From Toxotes chatareus (Eukaryota > Chordata > Actinopteri > Toxotidae): a DNA stretch of 64,000 nt. Shown in pieces: positions 58,701-64,000 of this stretch. Numbering within the stretch: the first letter of the stretch is position 1; the number at the start of each line of letters is the position of its first letter. The notes under the pieces were generated by a model. It was given only the letters and a program-made list of their open reading frames with translations, was not told where the DNA came from and searched no databases. The position numbers were made by a program, and so were the translations under genes. The stretch lies in the NCBI GenBank assembly GCA_016801885.1, contig CM028884.1:9428181-9492180 (forward strand), given 5' to 3'.

Positions 58701-60668
58701 GGATTATGTTTTATAGGCATTACCTGGTATATGTAGGCCTTGTGGATTACAAATGCCAGGTACAGCGTCAAGCCACTTTATTTAATACATTTGCAATGAC
58801 CCTGCCTTCAGGCGGCCTGCCTACTTAGTGTCGAGCCATCAAAGCTCCTCATGACAAGGGCCAAAAAGATAGTTCAGACTGGGGTTCAGGATTATCTCAC
58901 ACAAATCTTTGCTCTTATATTGTATAAGCCAAGGACTCTGCATCCAAAGTCATCGGATTGGCTGTGTTCCCAGAAAAACACACACTGTCACTGAGACACA
59001 GAGGGAGAGAGCGACAGAGAGAGAGCGACAGAGATAATGAGGGAGAGGAAGAGAGAGAGGGAGAGAGAGAGAGACTATAATGTGGCTGCCAATGAATGTC
59101 AAGGAATGCTGTACATCTTCTCCCATCATTCCTCACTCAATACGAGTCTCTGCTTCCTTTAATTCAACACTGGCAATGTGTGCTTTAGCCCAGAATATGG
59201 AGCCTACGTCTAACAAGAAAAACGTAACAAGGGCAAAAGTAGAAAGGCCTTGAACAAATATATTACGACTGCTTCTATAATTCTTGCTAATGATGAAAAT
59301 GTTCCAGGGCAGCAGTGAGAAATGGAGAGAGAAGTCCTGCACATATGTGTGTGTGTGTGTGTGTGTTTGCATGTGCCTCTGCTCTTGCACCTGTGCCAGT
59401 TGTGCAGTGTGTGCACCTATTAGTGTATACCTGAGGACGGTGTCATGGGAGTAGCCACCAGGCCATTGACATTGAAAGCTGCCATTTGCTGCATTTGCGC
59501 GGCAGCGATGGCTGCCATGGGGTTCAGGTAGGACCCTTGTGTCGCTGCCATCAGGGCTGCTTGCTGTTGCATCATCTGCTGTAGGATTAAAGAGCAGTGG
59601 GGAAGAGAGGCGAATGGTGGGAGGGATGGAGGGAAGGACAGAAAAGGAAAGGAGGGTGAAATAGCCGCAGGACCAGAGCATGTTTACTCTCACATCTCTG
59701 TTTGCTTGGCCCATGCCTTGTTCTTGAACAGAGTGGTCTGTGTTGCCCTGCAGCGTTGCTTCCCAGCTACTGTAACACCGCTCTGGCCTTGTGCTCATTA
59801 TATTGACACAAAATAAAGGCTATGTGTTGAGAGTTTAGCAAGCTGGAGACTATGTATATCTATATGGAATGTTTACGCATATGTGTGAGAGAAAAATGGG
59901 GCCGCGGTGGCAGAGTTAGTGCAGAGATTGTGCGTGAGTGGGCGATTCTCACCTGTCACGGTGAGTTGTTAGCTACTGTATGAGTGCAAAATCTCACAGA
60001 CTCCTAACTCGGGCTGTGACTTTCATGTGTGAACATGAAGTGAGGGTGGGGTAGGCTGGCAGGGAATAGAGGTAGGGGGTGTGGGTTCCTGGTAATGATG
60101 TGCACCTCTGTTTGAGTGTAAAGGAATATGTGTAAGTAGATGAAATGTTAAAGAGGCTTGAGATGGCAGTTTAAATTAACACACCAAGTCAGGAAATGTG
60201 GGAATGGAAAGTGAATATGAAGTGGATGCTTGCAACTGTATGAAAGTAAAAGAGTCTAGTGCTGAGCATAGATGATAAGCAGCTTCCGTGGACAAATGAA
60301 GGAATAAAAAGACACAATATAAAAAGCAGCGCAGCATTTTCAGTAAAGCCTATGTAAATTCGGGTTCTAGCAGCCATTTAATAGTGCGAGTCGCTTGAGG
60401 AGTTGTTCTCTGGGAGTGTCACATGCCTAGTGGGAGAGATCGTGAGTTCAAACCTCAAATCACAACAGTTTTTGTTTTCTTTTTTAAAGCTCACCGTCTC
60501 CTCTCCCGCCGGGCTGAGACTTACAGCATGAGAGTAGGCACCATAGGCCCCAAACTGGATGGTCATGGGACTGAAGATGCCGAGCTGGCCCGCCATCTGG
60601 TGCATCCTACGCAGGGTCCTCTCCTTATCGGTGTCTGCAAACTTGACCACCAGACTGGACGAGGCACC
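48423..60668 (-). CDS. celf4: CELF-family RNA-binding protein, probably CELF4, partial (C-terminal 285 residues in seven exons)
   Basis: Joining minus-strand exons 60668-60525, 59578-59431, 58156-58007, 57166-57104, 56509-56429, 53367-53224 and 48550-48423 gives 858 nt with no internal stop: 285 residues plus TGA. Residues 1-15 or so are the end of RRM2, about 16-195 the divergent linker (Ala, Gln, Met and Pro rich), and 196-285 RRM3. RRM3 has RNP2 LFIYHL and RNP1 KCFGFVSF, and the protein ends KRPKDANRPY. CELF proteins bind UG/GU-rich RNA in nucleus and cytoplasm and regulate splicing, mRNA stability and translation; CELF4 is mainly neuronal (family knowledge). Paralogue choice: LPQEFGDAELMQMFLPFG and IGVNGF...NGIHPYPAQSP fit CELF4 better than CELF5 (ends in PGHPY) or CELF6 (QTFLPFG). 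CELF3 shares the C-terminus but differs in the linker. About 200 N-terminal residues are outside the window. Family is near certain; paralogue about 85%. Confidence 0.93.
48980..49002. repeat. GA microsatellite
   Basis: GCGAGAGAGAGAGAGAGAGA followed by an A-run, in the last coding intron of celf4. Confidence 0.95.
49507..49530. repeat. AC microsatellite (UG repeat in celf4 pre-mRNA)
   Basis: About 12 AC units on the plus strand, which read as UG repeats in the minus-strand transcript. It lies within the last coding intron of celf4. Confidence 0.98.
49673..49709. repeat. TG microsatellite (CA repeat in celf4 pre-mRNA)
   Basis: About 18 GT units on the plus strand inside the last coding intron of celf4. 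Confidence 0.98.
50474..50494. repeat. TG microsatellite
   Basis: About 10 GT units in the last coding intron of celf4. Confidence 0.95.
53224..53367 (-). CDS. celf4: celf4 exon: first half of RRM3 (144 nt)
   Basis: This phase 1/1 exon encodes PEGCNLFIYHLPQEFGDAEL, MQMFLPFGNVISAKVFVDRA and TNQSKCF. It carries RNP2 (LFIYHL) on beta 1, helix 1 (EFGDAELMQMFLPFG), beta 2 (ISAKVFVDR) and the first three residues of RNP1 (KCF). The acceptor is CATCACCAG before GGCCAGAAGG; the donor is TGTTTTG followed by GTGAGTC. The divided RNP1 is the normal CELF gene structure. The length is a multiple of three, but skipping would destroy RRM3. Confidence 0.97.
53368..56428 (-). other. celf4: celf4 intron (3,061 nt)
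   Basis: A GT-AG intron. It contains a homeodomain/octamer-like block near the donor (56100-56260), a segment at 55671-55738 resembling 59261-59325, a plus-strand poly-T run at about 55162-55186, two pyrimidine tracts on the RNA strand (53805-53995 and 54130-54200), and a UGCAUG (RBFOX motif) on the RNA strand at 53626-53631, about 260 nt before the RRM3 exon. The open reading frames in it are low-complexity and not genic. Confidence 0.85.
55162..55186. repeat. poly-T tract (plus strand)
   Basis: About 25 consecutive T in a celf4 intron; an A-run in the transcript. It could be the tail of a retroposed element, but no element body is recognised beside it. Confidence 0.95.
56429..56509 (-). 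CDS. celf4: celf4 small exon: YPAAYAPISQAFPQQP...QQQREG (81 nt, or 78 nt from the second AG)
   Basis: The exon encodes AYPAAYAPISQAFPQQPTII then PQQQRE and the first base of the Gly before RRM3, phase 1/1. The acceptor is a tandem CAACAGCAG: exon starts at 56509 or 56506 differ by one Ala codon and keep frame. The donor is GGGAAG followed by GTAAGAG, a good consensus. The Pro/Gln-rich end QQQREG immediately precedes RRM3 in CELF proteins. Confidence 0.95.
56510..57103 (-). other. celf4: celf4 intron (594 nt) with a CA repeat
   Basis: A GT-AG intron. A TG repeat on the plus strand at about 56886-56903 is a CA repeat in the transcript, roughly 200 nt after the 63-nt exon. The intron ends in the tandem acceptor CAACAGCAG. 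Confidence 0.85.
56886..56903. repeat. TG microsatellite
   Basis: About 9 TG units in the 594-nt intron of celf4; a CA repeat in the transcript. Confidence 0.95.
57104..57166 (-). CDS. celf4: celf4 small exon: QSPTVTDPLQQAYAGVQHYA (63 nt)
   Basis: This 63-nt phase 1/1 exon encodes AQ-SPTVTDPLQQAYAGVQHYA, the conserved DPLQQAYAG block shared by CELF3, 4 and 6. The acceptor is CTCTCTGCAG before CACAG; the donor is GCAG followed by GTGATCTG. It is embedded in an extended pyrimidine-rich stretch on the RNA strand (purine-rich on the plus strand, 57020-57300), which extends upstream of the acceptor and also continues beyond the donor. In-frame cassette use is possible. Confidence 0.94.
57167..58006 (-). 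other. celf4: celf4 intron (840 nt)
   Basis: A GT-AG intron. Its acceptor-proximal 130 nt are pyrimidine-rich on the RNA strand (GA-rich on plus, 57170-57300), and the rest is unremarkable. No second gene or element is seen. Confidence 0.85.
58007..58156 (-). CDS. celf4: celf4 exon: Pro/Ser/Thr-rich linker (150 nt)
   Basis: The exon completes a split glycine codon and encodes 49 residues starting TSTPPGISATAVPSIATPIG and ending YTNGIHPYP, phase 1/1. The acceptor is TATTTGCAG before GCACCAG; the donor is CCCAG followed by GTGAGCC. VPSI-PIGVNGF and NGIHPYP are the best paralogue markers and match CELF4 in my knowledge of the family. The length is a multiple of three, so skipping would shorten the linker by 50 residues without a frameshift. 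Confidence 0.95.
58225..58560. repeat. GGTAC-motif-rich repeat-like block in a celf4 intron
   Basis: The block contains AAAGGTAC four times on the plus strand (near 58344, 58394, 58503 and 58542), plus TTGGTACAAATTGGTACC. Several fish non-autonomous elements carry phrases such as 'aaaggtacaaatttgtacctttaa', so this is probably a decayed MITE-like insertion. No terminal inverted repeats can be fixed by eye. Confidence 0.45.
59346..59366. repeat. TG microsatellite next to a celf4 donor
   Basis: About 10 TG units; in the transcript a CA repeat starting about 65 nt after the donor of the 148-nt exon. Confidence 0.95.
59431..59578 (-). CDS. celf4: celf4 exon: Ala/Gln/Met-rich linker (148 nt, or 145 nt from the second AG)
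   Basis: The exon encodes MMQQQAALMAATQGSYLNP followed by MAAIAAAQMQQMAAFNVNGL and VATPMTPSS, a typical CELF3/4 divergent-domain segment rich in Ala, Gln and Met. The acceptor is a tandem CAGCAG, so the exon starts either at 59578 (with an extra Gln codon) or at 59575; both keep frame. The donor is TCCTCAG followed by GTATAC, which is weaker than its neighbours (no G at +5). The exon enters in phase 0 and leaves in phase 1. On the RNA strand a CA repeat begins about 65 nt into the following intron. The linker contributes to splicing activity in CELF proteins (family knowledge). Confidence 0.95.
59579..60524 (-). other. celf4: celf4 intron (946 nt)
   Basis: A GT-AG intron between the 144-nt and 148-nt exons. 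Its acceptor side is pyrimidine-rich on the RNA strand (59585-59660) and ends in the tandem CAGCAG. It contains two short stretches reminiscent of tRNA-derived SINE promoter boxes (about 59897-59960 and 60420-60470), which are too weak to call with confidence. Confidence 0.85.
60525..60668 (-). CDS. celf4: celf4 exon: end of RRM2 and start of linker (144 nt)
   Basis: This phase 0/0 exon encodes 48 residues beginning GASSSLVVKFADTDKERTLR, which is the last beta strand of RRM2 (SLVVKF) and the basic stretch after it. It then runs into the linker with MAGQLGIFSPMTIQFGAYGAY. The acceptor reads TCCTTCCAG before GGTGCC and the donor is GCT followed by GTAAGTCT, both near consensus. The start GASSSLVVKFAD is shared by all CELF3-6 proteins, while IQFGAYGAY is closest to CELF4 and CELF3. 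The next exon upstream, which should end in the family's SQTMP or similar, is not found between 60669 and 64000. Confidence 0.95.
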
Positions 60669-63600
60669 CTGGAAGGACACATATTTACAAGGTTAGTAAC
60701 TGTGCAACTAAACCTCCACATTTACACTGGGTTTTGTAGATAGGTTTTCCCTTTTGATGTGGATCTTCATAAAAATTCTTTAGTGGACACTTTACAGTGT
60801 ATAATCATGCGTTTTCAGTGGCTGCCTGGAGATTTAAAAAAAAGCAAATAAACATAAAACAAACAAACAAGAAAAAGAAAAGAGTCCAAATATAATAAGT
60901 CCAAAAAAATCTTTTGGGCTGCCAGAGTTTGAACAAAGTAGGACAACTAATAATATGATCTTTTGTAACTGCCATGGCTAGTTTCAATCAGCAGTTTGGG
61001 AGATTGCACCTTCCATTTCATCCAACCAGCTAATGAGCTGGTGTTTGTTAGCCAAAACTGTCTGTGGACTTCTTCCGACTGAGTAAACAGTACTCCACTG
61101 ATAAAACTGTAAAAAAAAAAAAAAAAAAAAAACACAGCAAGACAATAACACATATTCTGTAACTATAGCAGTCTGAGAAGCTCTCATGAATTCCCTAAAG
61201 CTAATGGAAAGCATCATTACTGATGTCGCTGACTGACATTGTTACATACATTTGACAAGTCTGTTGCTCTGGTTAATATGAGATGCTTTAACTGGTAGTG
61301 TGCAGATATATGAAGGTATTGAACACTATCAATCGGACCATAACCCAAATACAGACCCTTTAGAAACAAGGTTGCCAGATGCACGCATTATATTTGCATA
61401 TTTTATTGTGTGGTTGAAAATAGCTTTATCACAATGTGTGTTTCCCTTGGGAAATGACCTACAACAAAATGTTGGCTACATAATGAAAAGATGTAGAGCG
61501 TGTATCAGTGCATCAGCCTTCTTTTATTAAAAAACAAAAAACAGATTCTTTGCATCACAGCAAAGGAGAAGTCGTGGTAAGTCATTCATTTCTGTCATCT
61601 GATGTCCAGTGTACATTGAACACTTCAGCCTTCAAGACGCAGTATTTCTAAGCCGTGAAAGCCAGTGGAACTGAATATGCACATCACTGCAGTCACTTAG
61701 CTGTCAGCATTAAATGGAAGAGAATAGTGGGTGATATTTGCTTTTGTGAACTTTCTAACTCCACTGTATACACTGGGAATGAACTGTGATCCTAACCAGA
61801 TCCCACAGGAGTCCCAGTCCCCCACTGGTGAAGCTCCGCTGAATACAGTGCTGGGTAATTAGGTCTGACAAAAGCCTTCGGCATGTGGAGGGCGAAGTAT
61901 TGACTAATGGCTCTGCCTTATGGCAGATATAGTTCCGTATTGATGTCCGTGCTCCTGAGTTTGCATCCAATTAAATCATCTGAGAGACAGAGACCAGAGT
62001 CAGTTCCTCATGTGACATCCAGGCAAGGAGAGAGGGAGGGAGAGTGTCTGTGTGTGAGTGAGAGACAGAGCGATAGATACAGGCGGAGAAAGTGAGGATG
62101 AGGAGGCTGCCAGGCAGAGAAAGCAGTCACAGACACTGTCAAGAGGACCAGGCTCCTATTTAATTACAGGCAGTGCATGCTGGGAAAGAGCACGGAGAAC
62201 CACCAGGACAGAAGGACACAGGCAGCCAGGGGGCAGTCAGGATATGATTAGTAAGATCATAAAAAGCAAAGACAAGAGGAGAAAAGGACTCCATAATCAC
62301 AACTTGGATCCATCTCTCACAAGTCTCTCATCCTGACAGGGTCGGTACAAATTCAGGCTTTGATTGAGATTTCCATATTTTCTTTGGGTTTAGAAATCAG
62401 AAATGTGACAGAACTGCAAGAGACACAGTGACAGTGAGGCTGACCAGTGCGACCGATGGTGCGTACTTGTACTTGTGCGTTCTTGTGCACAAGTGTATGT
62501 GCCTCAGTGGATGAGAAATGGAAATTGACGAAGCCAGACTAAACTGCTCTACAGGTCCAAGTATAAGCTTGAGTGCTATTTAAAGATGGCACATTACTAA
62601 AGCAGAGCTATCCAAACAGAAAATCAGAGAAACAAACAAACTTGTGCCCTGTGAAGCTGAATTTCGCAAGGCACAGAAAGAGCGTGTATTCAGCCACAGA
62701 ACAAACACAGTCTCTGTCTTAGTGTAGTTCAGCCTTACTTCATGCCATTTCATAGTAATTCATGCAAAAAAAAAGTGTGTCCTATTTTTGCAAGCCCCTC
62801 ATGAAATTTTAAACAGGAAAAGCTAAGCGATAGTGCCATTCAGAGGGCAGTTTGCCAGGGTGGTCTCGTGCTTTGGGCTTTGGTTAGTCATGGCTGCTGC
62901 AGCAATCTTTACATAAAACATAGTTTAGTTAGTCATATATTTATCCTGCCTACACCTGGCATTGATTGTGGATTTTAATATTATTATTATTACTACACTT
63001 AAACATCAGTCACCATATTCTTAAGCCTTATCTTCCCCTCAGCGCCAGTTTTTATCCTGTGAGTCATATTCTGTATGAAAAAAACACATATGCATGTACT
63101 AAATGCAAAAAAAAAAAAAAAAAAACGCAGGTGCTGCTTGTGAGTTTTTTGCACAGTATTTGACTAACCCATGTGAAAATGTGTCTTGGAAACATTCTAT
63201 TAACGCAACCAAGAGAATGTGTTGGCTGTAGATAACTGTGAGAAAGAGGCTGGGGAATGAAGGAAGGCATCAGCATGCACCCCAGGGACAGTGCGTCTCA
63301 GATGGGATCCTATCAGAGCCAGCCAGCACCCCACCTCAGGCCAGAGGAGACCCATCTGGTGTTTCTCCCTTGGTGCCATTTCAATTAGTTAAATCAATAC
63401 TCTGACGTGGTGGCTTTAACGGCACGGTTTTTCCCTTTCTAATTTAATTTCATTCCACCTCCTGACCTTTTTCAGTTCTTTTTCAACTTTGTGGGCCAGT
63501 TGAACGGACTGGGCTGTTGGATTTAATGAGGCTGGCACTGAGCAAACATCTTCCTCCAGCGTTGCAGCTGAAGCCTGCACACAGCACGGGGGCCTGGCAT

Positions 63601-64000
63601 TTAGATCACATTCATTTTCTGCTTTGTGTATCTGTGTATTCTTATATTCATTTAATACCTCATGAAGAATGCATTGTTAGCATCAGGACGGTGAAAGCCT
63701 GAGGCTGCCTGTACTCACTGCACTGTGACTTGAGCCAGACCAGGCCAGACTGTGAGGCGAGTCTGGCGTGGTCTGGCTTCTCCCAGCAGAGTGCTCTGCT
63801 GTAGACGACAGCGCGGGAGGAGACCCAGTCTGCAGTGTCTACTCTGAAAAGTCTTGGCAGCAGCACTAAAGCGCTACAACAGCCTCTGTAGGTGTTGTCA
63901 GCACTGCCACTCATGTCAGAGCCGAGCATTTCTGACTTTCATTACATAAACTATCCCCTCTTAAAAAAAAAAAAAAAAAAAAAAAAATAGAAAAAGAAAA
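60669..64000 (-). other. celf4: celf4 intron upstream of the first exon in the window (partial)
   Basis: No exon matching the CELF RRM2 core (the block that should precede GASSSLVV) is recognisable on the minus strand here, so this is treated as intron running off the right edge. It holds plus-strand poly-A tracts at about 61111-61131, 63107-63125 and 63963-63987, a GA-rich stretch at 62028-62100, and a block at 63230-63480 that looks unique. No other gene is seen. Confidence 0.75.

Larger units (their letters stand above)
58157..59430 (-). other. celf4: celf4 intron (1,274 nt) with CA repeat and GA/CT tract
   Basis: The intron holds, in RNA order: a CA repeat (TG on the plus strand, 59346-59366) shortly after the donor, a segment at 59261-59325 duplicated at 55.7 kb, a pyrimidine tract (58985-59075), and a GGTAC-motif-rich repeat-like block (about 58225-58560) before the acceptor. 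Confidence 0.85.

Noticed and set aside
59133..59798. 221-codon minus-strand open frame
   Set aside because: It overlaps the celf4 148-nt exon in a different frame and includes the CA repeat (His/Thr run); it is a shadow.
62215..62240. Possible CTCF site, CAGCCAGGGGGCAG
   Set aside because: Two mismatches in the first half of the core, not convincing alone.
60700..64000. Search for the preceding celf4 RRM2 exon
   Set aside because: No minus-strand segment encodes the expected RRM2 core (GCAFVK-type) with splice sites, so the exon must lie beyond the window.
1..64000. CRISPR arrays, tRNA or rRNA genes, bacterial operons, viral genes
   Set aside because: None seen. Repeats are microsatellites or decayed eukaryotic transposons, and the sequence is vertebrate nuclear DNA.

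Overview
The window is teleost fish genomic DNA from the nuclear genome. The evidence is vertebrate-type split exons with GT-AG introns, many CA/TG and GA microsatellites, long A/T runs, and remnants of fish transposons. The remnants are two Tc1-type transposase relics, an L2-type LINE tail, and a repeat near 15.0-15.2 kb that I know from percomorph (spiny-rayed) fish. There is no bacterial or viral gene organisation, and almost all open reading frames outside the exons below look like chance.

The one gene I can support is on the minus strand at the right side, the 3' two-thirds of a CELF-family RNA-binding protein, best matched to celf4 (CUGBP/Elav-like family member 4, BRUNOL4). Seven coding exons run from 60668 down to the stop codon at 48423-48425. 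All have consensus splice sites and compatible phases, and together they give 858 nt, or 285 residues plus stop. They encode the end of RRM2, the Ala/Gln/Met/Pro-rich divergent linker, and all of RRM3 with the family's C-terminus ANRPY. The 5' exons (RRM1 and most of RRM2), the start codon and the promoter lie beyond 64000. Every internal exon is a multiple of 3 nt except the 148-nt exon. Two acceptors are tandem NAGNAG sites.

Downstream of the stop (below 48423) the transcript end is uncertain. One model ends about 0.55 kb after the stop, at a polyadenylation signal at 47879-47884. The other has a donor 22 nt after the stop joined to a very strong acceptor at 42172/42171, giving a distant 3'UTR exon that could extend towards an AATAAA near 34.59 kb.

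From 1 to about 34.5 kb I see no gene. It is non-coding DNA with decayed repeats (1-985, 10368-10462, 11371-11497, 14992-15243, 16237-16440, 20960-21050, 24025-24130), microsatellites, and several blocks rich in homeodomain, POU, E-box and RFX motifs. Those blocks resemble vertebrate conserved non-coding elements, as expected around a neuronal regulatory gene, but alignment is needed to show conservation. I found no previously undescribed coding system. The most interesting points are the celf4 3'-end architecture, the tandem acceptors, a duplicated intronic segment (55.7 and 59.3 kb), and RNA-binding-protein repeats beside the exons.
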